From the NCBI RefSeq assembly GCF_000469135.2, contig NZ_CP048117.1, positions 310,001 to 374,000 of the forward strand: a stretch of 64,000 nucleotides of DNA. The letters are read 5' to 3'. How positions within the stretch are numbered: position 1 is the first letter of the stretch; each line of letters starts with the position of its first letter. The translations under genes were made by a program, and so were the position numbers. Source of the stretch: Bacillus sp. SB49 (GTDB taxonomy: Bacteria > Bacillota > Bacilli > Bacillales > Halobacillaceae). Shown here in pieces: positions 8,699 through 17,393 of the stretch. Under the pieces are notes generated by a model. That model worked only from the letters and a program-made list of their open reading frames with translations. It was not told the DNA's origin and did no database searches.

Positions 8699-9547
8699 AT
8701 GAAACTGGAAGATTTCCAACTACTCCTGGCTTTGAAACGGTATGGAACCATTCATGCGACAGCAAAAAAAGTACTGATATCCCAGCCGGCAGTTACTCAG
8801 CGGTTAAAATACATAGAGGCGTATTTTGGAAGTGCGCTCTTTTTAAGGACGCCGAAGAAGCTCATCCCCACCCCCTCAGGAGAATTGGTGCTGAAACACG
8901 CGGATTTTATGATCCAGTCAGAAAAAAAGATTCATGAAAAACTTGCTGCTGCCAGAGGAGAGATAGTCGGGACAGTATCCATTGGTGCCTCCTCTTTGTT
9001 CAGCCAGTATTTCCTCGCGGGGCAGCTTCAATCATTCATGAATAAGTATCCGGATGTATCGATTGACCTAGTTACCGGCACAAGTGAAGAAATTAGGCAG
9101 ACGGCAGAGGATTTTCATATCTGTATTGTCCGGGGAGATCCGATTCCCGGCTACGAAACACATCATTTATTTCATGATCGTTTGTATTTGTTTGATTCTC
9201 TGCCCTTTGAAAGAATGGAGGGGCGGCCGTTTATCGAGTTTAAGAGCGACCAGGGATTTCAGATACTCCTCGATAAGTGGTTGGCAGAAAACCCTGGCAT
9301 CAAACGTTCGTTTAAAGTGGATCAATTCGAAACGGCGAAGCAGATGATGAAGCGCGGGATTGGTGCTACAGTGCTGCCGGAAAGCATTATAAAAAATGAG
9401 AAAGATTATTATCATCATAAACCGCTGATGGTGGGAGGAGAAATCGCAGCAAGAGAAACGTGGGCATGCACGAAAGAAAAAATGAGTGAACTGCCGCAGG
9501 TGCGGGCCTACATCGAACACCTGCACATTTTTTTCAAGGATTCTTAG
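8699..9547 (+). CDS. LysR-family regulator, divergent from the MFS exporter
   Basis: 282 residues: N-terminal winged HTH (KLEDFQLLLALKRYGTIHATAKKVLISQPAVTQRLKYIE) and a C-terminal effector domain (GTVSIGASSLFSQYFLAGQL). ATG 8699 is preceded by GGAGGGA at 8688-8694. Divergent orientation implies autoregulation and control of the MFS gene; the inducer is unknown. Confidence 0.9.
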   Translation: MKLEDFQLLLALKRYGTIHATAKKVLISQPAVTQRLKYIEAYFGSALFLRTPKKLIPTPSGELVLKHADFMIQSEKKIHEKLAAARGEIVGTVSIGASSLFSQYFLAGQLQSFMNKYPDVSIDLVTGTSEEIRQTAEDFHICIVRGDPIPGYETHHLFHDRLYLFDSLPFERMEGRPFIEFKSDQGFQILLDKWLAENPGIKRSFKVDQFETAKQMMKRGIGATVLPESIIKNEKDYYHHKPLMVGGEIAARETWACTKEKMSELPQVRAYIEHLHIFFKDS

Positions 9548-9675
9548 GATAAAACAGGTAGAATCATTTATTTGTCGAAATTGGTTGGAAATTCATGCAG
9601 GGTGTCGCTTGCACAACTATAGGGATTCATTTTATCATGATAGTATTCATTCCATACTAGAGGGGATTGTTCATA

Positions 9676-10482
9676 GTGAGTGAAATCTCATTTGCTAAGC
9701 TGGAAGAAATACAGCAGAACGAATTCATCAAAGCGGCGATCGACCGCGTCGGGGCCGGTGTCGTTATTACAGATCCGGAACAGGAAGACAATCCGATGAT
9801 TTATTGCAATAAGGGTTTCCAGGAATTGACCGGCTATCAGCCTGAAGAAATATTAGGGAAGAACTGCCGTTTCCTGCAGGGAGAAGAAACAAAACCGGAG
9901 AAAATAAAGTTGATCAGACAGGGGTTGGCTAACAGGGAGCCTGTCTTGGTGGAGCTGAGGAACTACCGGAAAGATGGATCCTTGTTTTGGAACGAGCTGC
10001 AAATATTCCCTGTGTACATCGAACAGATGGACCAGACATATTTTGTCGGTGTTCAGAAGGATGTGACAAAACGTCGGGAGCAGGAAGAGTTGATCGGACA
10101 TTACTTATCTGAACTCAAGCGTCTTTCTACACCAATTGTTCCGATTGAGAATAATATTTCTGTCCTTCCTTTGATTGGTACAGTGGATGATGAGCGGCTT
10201 CAGCAGATGCTTGAAACAGTCAGTCACCATGTGAAAGAATCGAAAGAGGACTACCTGATTATGGATATGTCGGCAGTTTATTCGTATAACGAAGCGATAC
10301 ATATGGGAATTTACCAGATGAATCAGCTTCTCGATCTCATGGGTACTAAATTGGTCATAACAGGAATAAAACCATCTTTCGCTATTCAAAGCGCACCTTA
10401 TGCGGACTTTAGTGAGTTATCCTTACAGACCTACGCGTCTGTTAAACAAGCGTTGCAGCATTTGAATGTGGAAACAAAATAG
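9676..10482 (+). CDS. ytvA: LOV-STAS blue-light photoreceptor (YtvA type)
   Basis: 268 residues: an N-terminal LOV (PAS) domain with the flavin signature GKNCRFLQG, in which Cys64 would form the photo-adduct with FMN, then VELRNYRKDGSLFWNEL and VGVQKDVT, followed by a linker and a C-terminal STAS domain (about 145-265). In B. subtilis YtvA (261 residues, adduct Cys62) joins stressosomes and activates sigma-B on blue light. The GTG at 9676 follows AGAGGGG with 10-base spacing; a TTG at 9667 is too close to it. Single-gene unit ending at a clear terminator. Confidence 0.94.
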   Translation: MSEISFAKLEEIQQNEFIKAAIDRVGAGVVITDPEQEDNPMIYCNKGFQELTGYQPEEILGKNCRFLQGEETKPEKIKLIRQGLANREPVLVELRNYRKDGSLFWNELQIFPVYIEQMDQTYFVGVQKDVTKRREQEELIGHYLSELKRLSTPIVPIENNISVLPLIGTVDDERLQQMLETVSHHVKESKEDYLIMDMSAVYSYNEAIHMGIYQMNQLLDLMGTKLVITGIKPSFAIQSAPYADFSELSLQTYASVKQALQHLNVETK

Positions 10483-10485
10483 AAG

Positions 10486-10520
10486 CAAGGCTTCTCCTAA
10501 AGAGAGGCCTTGTTTTTTTT
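10486..10520 (+). terminator. terminator after ytvA
   Basis: CAAGGCTTCTC / GAGAGGCCTTG stem (one G-T pair), loop CTAAA, followed by T8. Confidence 0.9.
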
Positions 10521-10699
10521 GGCGGCTTCCTTTTTAAATGATCGGGCAAGGAAAAGAAGTGAAGGTCAAGAATGGAACATTCACGAAGAATTTTTTTCCA
10601 CTTAGAGGGTATCGTTAAAAGGAGAAGCAAGGCGCTCGCGTTATTCCGAGTTGTCGGGTATGATTTAACGTAGAACAATGGAAGAGGGAGTGGAATGTG

Positions 10700-11869
10700 A
10701 TGGGAGATATATGGAAGCCATGGATCAAGAATGGGCGGCAGCAGCGCTTGTTTGATAAAGCGGCAGCGATTGCAGAGGAAGCGCGAATGCATAAAAAGGA
10801 TGCCGATCATACGGCTTCGTTTTCCCCGAAGACGCTTGCTGCAATCAAGCGGGAAGAGTATCCGGCACTTGCCCTGCCTACTGGGTACGGCGGCGAAGCG
10901 GTATCCTTGTACGAACTTATTCTGATGCAGGAAAAAATTGCTGAAGGGGATGGTTCGGTCGCATTGTCCATCGGCTGGCACATGGGTGTGATGATGGAGC
11001 TTTCAGAGGAACAGCTATGGAAGAAGGAGCAGTTTGATCGTTTGGCTAAAGAGGTAGTCCAGGACCAGAAAGTCGTTAACAGAGCAGCGACAGAACCTGC
11101 CACAGGCAGCCCGACCCGCGGGGGAGTACCGGAGACGACCGCGGTAAGAGACGGGGATGCTTATATACTGAATGGAAGAAAATCCTTCACTTCCCTGGCA
11201 GAACTTCTCGACTACTACATTGTATCAGCCTACGTGGAGGATTTGGATCAAGTCGGCTGGTTCTTAATCGATCGTCATCAACCGGGTGTAACGGTTGAGA
11301 AAACTTGGGACACACTTGGGATGAGAGGGACAGGAAGCGATGATCTCGTACTGACAGATGTCGAACTGTCTGTGGAAGATCTGGTAGAGACAGCTGTCAA
11401 AGGGAAATCTAAACCGAAGGGATGGCTCCTTCACATTCCTGCGTGCTATCTGGGAATTGCCGTGGCTGCCAGGAATGATGCTATTGAGTTCGCCCGCAAT
11501 TTTCAACCGAACAGTTTGGACACGCCCATTTCAGAGGTATCCCATATTCAGGATAAGATCGGGGAAATGGAATGGAAGCTGCTCCAGGCGCATTCGTTTC
11601 TTTACGCCACAGCGCGAAGATGGGATGAGGAGCCGGAAGAACGGGAACACATGCAGCCGGAGCTGTCGGCAGTCAAACTTGCCGTAACAAATGCGGCATC
11701 GGAAGTGGTTGATCTTGCAATGAGGATTGCAGGAGGGCGTGGCCTTTCCAAACATTATCCTTTTGAGAAATATTACCGGGATGTACGAGCTGGATTGCAC
11801 AACCCGCCGATGGATGATTCAACTATATCCATGCTGGCTGGTAAGGCGATCCATCCGGATTCTGAGTAA
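10700..11869 (+). CDS. acyl-CoA dehydrogenase family flavoprotein
   Basis: 389-residue protein with the acyl-CoA dehydrogenase layout: N-terminal helical domain, central beta domain (RAATEPATGSPTRGG.., GRKSFTSLAELLDYYIVSA) and C-terminal helical domain ending AMRIAGGRGLSKHYPFEKYYRDVRAGLHNPPMDD. The usual catalytic Glu region is replaced by this C-terminal pattern, as in the DszC/hydroxylase-like or YdbM-like subgroup, so dehydrogenase versus monooxygenase activity is open. GAGGGAG precedes; GTG 10697 is an alternative start. Confidence 0.85.
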   Translation: MGDIWKPWIKNGRQQRLFDKAAAIAEEARMHKKDADHTASFSPKTLAAIKREEYPALALPTGYGGEAVSLYELILMQEKIAEGDGSVALSIGWHMGVMMELSEEQLWKKEQFDRLAKEVVQDQKVVNRAATEPATGSPTRGGVPETTAVRDGDAYILNGRKSFTSLAELLDYYIVSAYVEDLDQVGWFLIDRHQPGVTVEKTWDTLGMRGTGSDDLVLTDVELSVEDLVETAVKGKSKPKGWLLHIPACYLGIAVAARNDAIEFARNFQPNSLDTPISEVSHIQDKIGEMEWKLLQAHSFLYATARRWDEEPEEREHMQPELSAVKLAVTNAASEVVDLAMRIAGGRGLSKHYPFEKYYRDVRAGLHNPPMDDSTISMLAGKAIHPDSE

Positions 11870-11870
11870 T

Positions 11871-11906
11871 AAACAAGCGCGAAGCCAGGAGGCTTCGCGC
11901 TTGTTT
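11871..11906. terminator. bidirectional terminator
   Basis: 16-bp stem AAACAAGCGCGAAGCC / GGCTTCGCGCTTGTTT with loop AGGA between convergent genes. Confidence 0.9.
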
Positions 11907-11907
11907 A

Positions 11908-12432
11908 TTAATTTTCAGCCAGCTCATCTGCAAATGCTTTTGCATAGGGTGGCAGATCAGGCGGTCGTCTTGCACTGATCAGGTGGCCGTCGGTAACAAC
12001 AGGTTCGTCATACCACGTGGCACCTGCATTAGTCATATCGTCTTTTATACCGGGAGTACTCGTCACTTTTCTTCCGTTCAAAATACCGGCAGAAATTAAA
12101 ACCCAACCGGCATGGCAGATCTGTCCAATCGGCTTTTTGTGTTCATCCATATGGCGGACGATCTCCAGAACTTTGTCGTAGCGGCGGAGTTTGTCAGGCG
12201 ACCAACCACCAGGGACGAGCACACCATCGTAATCTGCTGGATCGATATCCTTAAAGGATAAGTCGGAAGTGGCAGGTACGCCGTATTTCCCCGGGTACTC
12301 CACCCCCGCTTCTTCTCCAGCGAGGTGGACGACGGCTCCTTCTTCCTGAAGCCGGAGAAGGGGATACCAAAGCTCTAAGTCTTCGAAGTCCGGGCTTACG
12401 AAAGCAATAACCTTCTTGTTCGATAAACGCAT
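11908..12432 (-). CDS. DJ-1/PfpI family protein (YfkM/YraA-like general stress protein)
   Basis: 174 residues with the nucleophile elbow GQICHAGWVLISAG (Cys-His) and the N-terminal KKVIAFVSPDFEDLELWYPL pattern of DJ-1/PfpI proteins. Members act as deglycases or chaperones against methylglyoxal-type damage, and in Bacillus are general stress proteins. Located 17 bases after the DoxX gene, in the same direction, so probably one operon. Confidence 0.9.
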   Translation of the reverse strand: MRLSNKKVIAFVSPDFEDLELWYPLLRLQEEGAVVHLAGEEAGVEYPGKYGVPATSDLSFKDIDPADYDGVLVPGGWSPDKLRRYDKVLEIVRHMDEHKKPIGQICHAGWVLISAGILNGRKVTSTPGIKDDMTNAGATWYDEPVVTDGHLISARRPPDLPPYAKAFADELAEN

Positions 12433-12449
12433 CAGTCTTCCTCCTTTGT

Positions 12450-12857
12450 TTACTCCCTATCCATTCTACCAGACGCTTTCTGTTGGTTCGAATCTTTGGA
12501 AACGACAAGCACCCACCAGATCAGAAGAGGCTGCAAAAAGGGACGAATCCACAGGGCGGTAGAGCTTGTCTCGTCCGTCCAAGGAGCAGGGATATCATAA
12601 ATTGCAGCATAGATGTTGGCAGGAAGGACAGCTACTAAGAAGATGGCGGTAGCAAAGCCTGCTGCCCTTCTCGTCTGTGGGAAAATAAGAAGCAGTGCAA
12701 GAAGCCACTCTGTAATTCCGGACATATATACCAGCTCGAGCTTAAAGGGGACCCAGGAAGGGAACATGCGGGCGAATCCATGGTCGTAAATGAAGTGCGT
12801 GACACCCGCATAGAAAAAAGCGACAGCGAACAAGTATAAACCGATTTTTCTCAACAT
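12450..12857 (-). CDS. DoxX-family membrane protein
   Basis: 135 residues with four hydrophobic segments: LYLFAVAFFYAGVTHFI, VYMSGITEWLLALLLIF, AAGFATAIFLVAVLPANIYA and the C-terminal LLIWWVLVV. This is the DoxX/DoxD pattern. ATG 12857 is favoured because AGAGGA lies about 10 bases upstream; a GTG three codons earlier is too close to it. Likely first gene of an operon with the PfpI gene; joint role in redox stress is an inference. Confidence 0.82.
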   Translation of the reverse strand: MLRKIGLYLFAVAFFYAGVTHFIYDHGFARMFPSWVPFKLELVYMSGITEWLLALLLIFPQTRRAAGFATAIFLVAVLPANIYAAIYDIPAPWTDETSSTALWIRPFLQPLLIWWVLVVSKDSNQQKASGRMDRE

Positions 12858-13024
12858 TTGTATCACGTCCTCTGCAGAATAATTATATAGGTAGTGAAAC
12901 TTTTTCTATGTATCATACGTCTACTTAGGCAGCCCGTGTTATGCTGGAATGGAGGGCGGGTATAATCGTTGGGGAACTCCACATACAATGGAGGGATAAC
13001 CAACGGAAATGAGGAGCTTGAAAA

Positions 13025-13924
13025 ATGATAAAACGTATAGGTATATGGTTCACGATTGTCACGTTGCTCACGCTTGCAGTACTACCTATGACCAGTTATG
13101 CGTCGACAGGCGACCAGGGAATTAACGAAAAACTAGGTCTGCCGATCGTCGTTTACGGGGAGGCGCTGTCCCCGGAGCAGAAAGCGGAAGTAAAAGAACT
13201 GCTTGAAGTCGATCAGCATGATCAGGTGGACGAGTTTACGGTCAATGGGCAGGATCTTAATGAATATATTGGTGGAAATCCGAATGCGAATATGTATTCG
13301 TCCGTGAAGATTATCCACAAAGAAGATTCCGGCCTTCATTTGGAAATCGTAACACCTGATAACATAACACAAGTAACGAAAGAAATGTACACAAACGCTT
13401 TACTGACAGCAGGGGTGGAGAACGCAGATGTGCTCGTTGCATCCTCTGTGAAAGTATCTGGACATTCCGCACTTACGGGCATTTATAAGGCGTATGATGC
13501 CAAAGGCGTCAAGCTTGATAAGGAAAGAATGCAGGTAGCGAGTGAGGAACTGGATGTCGCTACATCTATTGCCAAGGAATCCGGAGTAGACGAAGCGAAA
13601 ATCAGTGAATTATTGACAGAGATTAAGAAAGAGATTGCCGAGCAGGACCCGGCAACGAAAGAAGAAGTGGAACAAATCGTAGAGGAGAAACTTAACTCCC
13701 TGAACATCGAACTCAGTCCGGAAGATCGGCAGCGGCTCACGGATTTGTTTGAGAAAATGAGGGATTTGAACATCAATTTTGACGCAGTGAAGAACCAACT
13801 GGACGATCTTACAGGCAATATCAAAGACCTAGTTCAGGATGAAGGGTTCTGGGAAAGCTTGAAGAATGCTATTCTCAGCTTCCTGGAAGCGATCGTCAAT
13901 TTCTTCCGTAATCTGTTCAGTTAA
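13025..13924 (+). CDS. ypuA: DUF1002 exported protein (YpuA family)
   Basis: 299 residues. Residues 1-26 are a signal peptide (IGIWFTIVTLLTLAVLPMTSYAS). The remainder matches the YpuA/DUF1002 pattern: GEALSPEQKAEVKELL, VKVSGHSALTGIYKAYDAKG, then an acidic, coiled-coil-rich C-terminal half ending in a hydrophobic FLEAIVNFFRNLF tail that may associate with membrane. Function unknown; in B. subtilis ypuA belongs to a cell-envelope stress regulon. GAGGAG precedes the ATG. Confidence 0.9.
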   Translation: MIKRIGIWFTIVTLLTLAVLPMTSYASTGDQGINEKLGLPIVVYGEALSPEQKAEVKELLEVDQHDQVDEFTVNGQDLNEYIGGNPNANMYSSVKIIHKEDSGLHLEIVTPDNITQVTKEMYTNALLTAGVENADVLVASSVKVSGHSALTGIYKAYDAKGVKLDKERMQVASEELDVATSIAKESGVDEAKISELLTEIKKEIAEQDPATKEEVEQIVEEKLNSLNIELSPEDRQRLTDLFEKMRDLNINFDAVKNQLDDLTGNIKDLVQDEGFWESLKNAILSFLEAIVNFFRNLFS

Positions 13925-13935
13925 ATATCTAAATG

Positions 13936-13965
13936 AAAAAGCCTCCCGGCAAGGGGGGCTTTTTT
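13936..13965. terminator. terminator between ypuA and the Sco gene
   Basis: AAAAAGCCTCCC / GGGGGGCTTTTT stem with one G-T pair; T run on both strands, so it can serve both convergent genes. Confidence 0.85.
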
Positions 13966-14545
13966 AGGTAATGGCTTTTATATCTTTTAGGATTTGTTCT
14001 TTGGGAACAGCAACGTCTCCTTTATATTTTTTCAGGACTTTTCCGTTTTTCCCAACAAGGTAAAAAGCATTGCTGTGGGTGACTTGATCATTTCCTTCTG
14101 TTTTAACAGCAGGGGTCTGAAAGCTTTCCTGAGCGAAATCTGCGATCTGCTCCTGGGTGTACTCCGTAACAAATGTCCAATTATCGAGGGAAGCACCGTT
14201 TTTTAATGCAAATTCTTTTAATTTATCCGGTGTGTCGACAGTGGGATCGACGCTGAATGTAACGATCTCTGCATCGATACCTTCTTGTTTCAACTGCTGT
14301 TGTACCTCTGACATATTTCGTGTCAGCGGCGGGCAGTCCGTATCGCAGCTTGTGAAGACAAAATCGGCCAGCCACACCTTGCCTTTCATTTCTTCTGTGG
14401 AAAAGGCCTTTCCTTCTTGTGTTTTTCCTTCAAATGATTGTACTTCTATATCTAATGTATCCTCCAATTGTTTGGAGCCGCAGGCAACGAATATACATGC
14501 TGGTACGGCTACGAACAACACGAAGATAAACAGGCGCCGTTTCAT
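13964..14545 (-). CDS. Sco1/SenC-type copper chaperone lipoprotein
   Basis: 193-residue lipoprotein: hydrophobic N-terminus with a lipobox-like FVAC (Cys around residue 21), then a thioredoxin-like domain containing the copper site TSCDTDCPPLT (CxxxC) and the distal His in VTHSNAFYLVG. Sco proteins deliver or reduce copper for the CuA site of cytochrome c oxidase, anchored outside the membrane. Stands alone between terminators, as is common for the Bacillus homologue. Confidence 0.92.
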   Translation of the reverse strand: MKRRLFIFVLFVAVPACIFVACGSKQLEDTLDIEVQSFEGKTQEGKAFSTEEMKGKVWLADFVFTSCDTDCPPLTRNMSEVQQQLKQEGIDAEIVTFSVDPTVDTPDKLKEFALKNGASLDNWTFVTEYTQEQIADFAQESFQTPAVKTEGNDQVTHSNAFYLVGKNGKVLKKYKGDVAVPKEQILKDIKAIT

Positions 14546-14686
14546 GATGTTCCCCTTCCAGTTACGTCATACGTTTATGTAAGCACAGCATAAAACAGGT
14601 GTCAATTTTGTTCCGGCGGGCAACATAAAATCTCTAATATAAAGGAAGACTAAGGCTCCATGACTATATGATTAGGGGATGAAACC

Positions 14687-15484
14687 ATGCCTTATTATAC
14701 GAATGAAGAAGGAGTTCGTTTATTTTATGAAGAGGTTGGGAAGGGGCAGGCGCTTGTCTTCATCCATCCGCCCGGGATGGGGAGGAAAGTCTTTAAATTC
14801 CAAAAGGAACTTTCCTGTGACTTTCGAGTGATTTTTCCTGATTTGAGCGGAAATGGAGATTCTGATCTGGCGACAGACCGACCGGACATAAGCTGGTATG
14901 CAGGAGAAATCCTGCAGCTTCTGGATCATTTGAGGATTCAGCAGGCTGTGGTTGTAGGGTATTCCTGTGGAGGGATGGTTGCGCAGGAGTTCGCATTGAC
15001 TTACCCGGAACGGTTGACAGCCCTCATCCTTGCCGGAGGTTTCCCAAAAGTGAGCACAGGTGGTCTGAAGTTTGAATTCTACGGGGGAATGAGCTGGGTG
15101 GAGAAAAGCCCGGATACCCTTGCCCGACTTCTCAGCCACTCTCATTTCCGTGATGAAACCATTAAACAGGAGCTGAATGACCACATGGCGAAGTCCAACC
15201 CCTCCGCCTGGCACTCGTTCTACGATCGTGCGCTTCACTATGACTGCAGTCACCGTGTCGGCCTGATCGATAAACCGATGCTCCTTGTGTACGGTAGTAA
15301 GGAATTTTGGATAAGTGAACATTCCAAGTACTATCATCCATGTCCCAACGCAAGAATGTATGTCATCGAAAATGCTTATCACCAGACTCCCGCCACTCAC
15401 TATGACCGCTTTAATGATGAGGTTCGGCATTTTGTGAAAGGTCTTGGCACACCTCAATCATCCGTCATTTCCGATGGAAAGTGA
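14687..15484 (+). CDS. alpha/beta-hydrolase
   Basis: 265 residues with oxyanion segment FIHPPGMG, nucleophile elbow GYSCGG (Ser) and a late His in ENAYHQTPATHYD. Fits the 3-oxoadipate enol-lactonase/BioH-like branch; substrate unknown. Its last 20 bases overlap the 3' end of the convergent gene. Start preceded by GGGGATG-rich region, weak ribosome site. Confidence 0.88.
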   Translation: MPYYTNEEGVRLFYEEVGKGQALVFIHPPGMGRKVFKFQKELSCDFRVIFPDLSGNGDSDLATDRPDISWYAGEILQLLDHLRIQQAVVVGYSCGGMVAQEFALTYPERLTALILAGGFPKVSTGGLKFEFYGGMSWVEKSPDTLARLLSHSHFRDETIKQELNDHMAKSNPSAWHSFYDRALHYDCSHRVGLIDKPMLLVYGSKEFWISEHSKYYHPCPNARMYVIENAYHQTPATHYDRFNDEVRHFVKGLGTPQSSVISDGK

Positions 15485-16880
15485 AGGAATGGTCCAGCTT
15501 CTGCGTGTAGACTACTTTTTCAACGGTGATTTTTAAACGGTCGGATTGATCGAATTCATGAAGGCCGAAATCTATATTTCCTTCATCCTGGTACCCATGC
15601 AGGAATCCGTCGATGGATTTTCCATCTTCACTGCTTATAAAAACATCTTTCTGCTGTTCGGCAGCTTCCGGACCTGTGTTTTCAGACATAGCTCCGATAA
15701 CTTGGGACGGCTGGTCCTTTGAATGGGGATCATAGAACAGTTCCGCGTTCATATGCTCATTCCCGTGCTTGTCCACTCGGCGTAAAATGATGTCTGTATC
15801 ATGAATCTCTGCTATCTTCTTGTTGGCGGTCCATGTCTCATGATCCGAGGTTCCTTTAAACTTATTCATATCCACTTCAAACGAATAGGGATGGATTTCC
15901 TTAAAGTGTACTTGTTGTAATTGGAAGGTAACTTCGTCTGGAATTTCTGAGAAGGGTGGAAAATAACCCTCGTAGACACCCTCTTTTAAACGATGAATAT
16001 AAGGGACGATCGTATAAGATTCCCCTGCATTTGTTTGGATGATCCCCTCCAGGGACTCATTGAACGCTGCTCCCGGGTCCTCCATGCGGAAACGGATGCT
16101 GTTGGACAGGACGCCGGCTTTTAGTTCCATTGGAGTGAACGTTACACCATGTTCCGTATAGGACTCGGTTGTTTCATAAGTGGCGAGCAAATGGCTGTCT
16201 TTGTCATGGAGATAACGAATCGGCATCGCTTCGGTTTCTATTCGTTCTCCACCTATCCGAATACCGATAGAAGTTTTCAGGGTTTCATCGAAATCATGTA
16301 CTTCTTCCGGGATGTTCTCATACCCCCAGTCCTGTTTCGAAATGGCTGGTAATTGTAACGACCCATAGACGCGATTCTGGAAGATTACGGCATTCTCGGA
16401 ATCAATCGGGACCGATAAACCGGAAAGCGTCTGGGTATCTATAGCCTTATTCCCTTGAATCGCAACGGATTCGATCATTGGAGAATAGCTGTGGTTCTTT
16501 GAATCTTTATCGATTAGTGCGGACAAATCCAGACTGTACATAACTGTAATGGTACGGCCGTTATGCCACACCTCATTGATCTGCATTCTTCCATCTCTGC
16601 CGGGGACAGGAGACGATTGCGCTTCCTTTACAGTTAATCCGTTCTGTCTGGCAGTCTTGAGGCTGGGATTTAGACGCTCGTAGAAATGATCGACAGCATC
16701 TTCATTGTCTACTTCGGGTAAAGTGATCGGCAGTTCATCCAAATTCACATCTTTTGCTTTCCTCATTGGTTTGGAATCTGCTTCGTGAGAGACTTTGATT
16801 GTCCCTCCCTCCATCCAATAGGCTCCTACAGCAACTACGAGCACTGCTGCCAATAGAAGCATCCACTGAAATCTCTTCAT
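15465..16880 (-). CDS. membrane-anchored extracytoplasmic protein (DUF4179/DUF5643-like)
   Basis: 471 residues. One N-terminal membrane helix (WMLLLAAVLVVAVGAYWM) followed by a large acidic, beta-rich extracytoplasmic part. The central VTFTPMELKAGVLSNSIRFRM resembles the domain found C-terminal to anti-sigma helices in Bacillaceae DUF4179/DUF5643 proteins, but no cytoplasmic anti-sigma domain or sigma gene is present here. Function unknown. ATG 16880 is chosen because GGAAGGAGA lies eight bases before it. Confidence 0.7.
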   Translation of the reverse strand: MKRFQWMLLLAAVLVVAVGAYWMEGGTIKVSHEADSKPMRKAKDVNLDELPITLPEVDNEDAVDHFYERLNPSLKTARQNGLTVKEAQSSPVPGRDGRMQINEVWHNGRTITVMYSLDLSALIDKDSKNHSYSPMIESVAIQGNKAIDTQTLSGLSVPIDSENAVIFQNRVYGSLQLPAISKQDWGYENIPEEVHDFDETLKTSIGIRIGGERIETEAMPIRYLHDKDSHLLATYETTESYTEHGVTFTPMELKAGVLSNSIRFRMEDPGAAFNESLEGIIQTNAGESYTIVPYIHRLKEGVYEGYFPPFSEIPDEVTFQLQQVHFKEIHPYSFEVDMNKFKGTSDHETWTANKKIAEIHDTDIILRRVDKHGNEHMNAELFYDPHSKDQPSQVIGAMSENTGPEAAEQQKDVFISSEDGKSIDGFLHGYQDEGNIDFGLHEFDQSDRLKITVEKVVYTQKLDHSFTFHRK

Positions 16881-17086
16881 CCGCAAGGTCTCCTTCCTGC
16901 CATTTTATACCTTCATTTTATCAGAAACCGGCAGGTGTGAGGGAAGAAAGCAAGAAGTGGTTTTATCGGGGAGGTCGGTCTGTGGAGAATTGTTCTTCTA
17001 TATATTAAATATATTCATTTCCATATATGTAGGAGGTTTATTATTCTTTTATAACCTCTTATGTTTCACGCCGGCCAGAAGAAAAA

Positions 17087-17107
17087 CGGCTCTATGAGAG
17101 CCGCTTA
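17087..17107 (-). terminator. terminator after the small acidic protein gene
   Basis: CGGCTC/GAGCCG stem followed on the minus strand by TTTTTCTTC. Confidence 0.7.
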
Positions 17108-17281
17108 CTTCGATTCTTTATCGGAATAATGATGAAAGAGAGCGTCGCTTTCGGAATGATCTTCCGCTTGTTTTTCTTCATCAGGAGCAAATGCTTTGTC
17201 CAGCCGGGGCTTCTTGTTGAATAGTTCTGCTGCCTCATTGCTCGTTTCTTGTTCCTTTTGTTTCTTAGGTTTGTTATTCAT
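17105..17281 (-). CDS. small hydrophilic protein, 58 residues
   Basis: MNNKPKKQKEQETSNEAAEL... rich in K, E, D and Q with no hydrophobic core; likely intrinsically disordered. Supported by AAAGGAGG directly upstream and a terminator just after the stop. Resembles small spore- or stress-associated Bacillaceae proteins but no family is recognised. Confidence 0.65.
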   Translation of the reverse strand: MNNKPKKQKEQETSNEAAELFNKKPRLDKAFAPDEEKQAEDHSESDALFHHYSDKESK

Positions 17282-17393
17282 GGGTGATCCTCCTTTTTTA
17301 TAGTATTCCTTCACCGGATGTGATTAAACTTCCATCTGGAAATTCCGATAAGTAAAATGTGAGGAAAATATCTTTCGGAGTAGGTGAACGGTA

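Noticed and set aside
14720..15457. Long minus-strand frame opposite the alpha/beta-hydrolase
   Set aside because: Antisense shadow: the plus strand carries the nucleophile elbow and family motifs; the minus frame has no recognisable domain or ribosome site.
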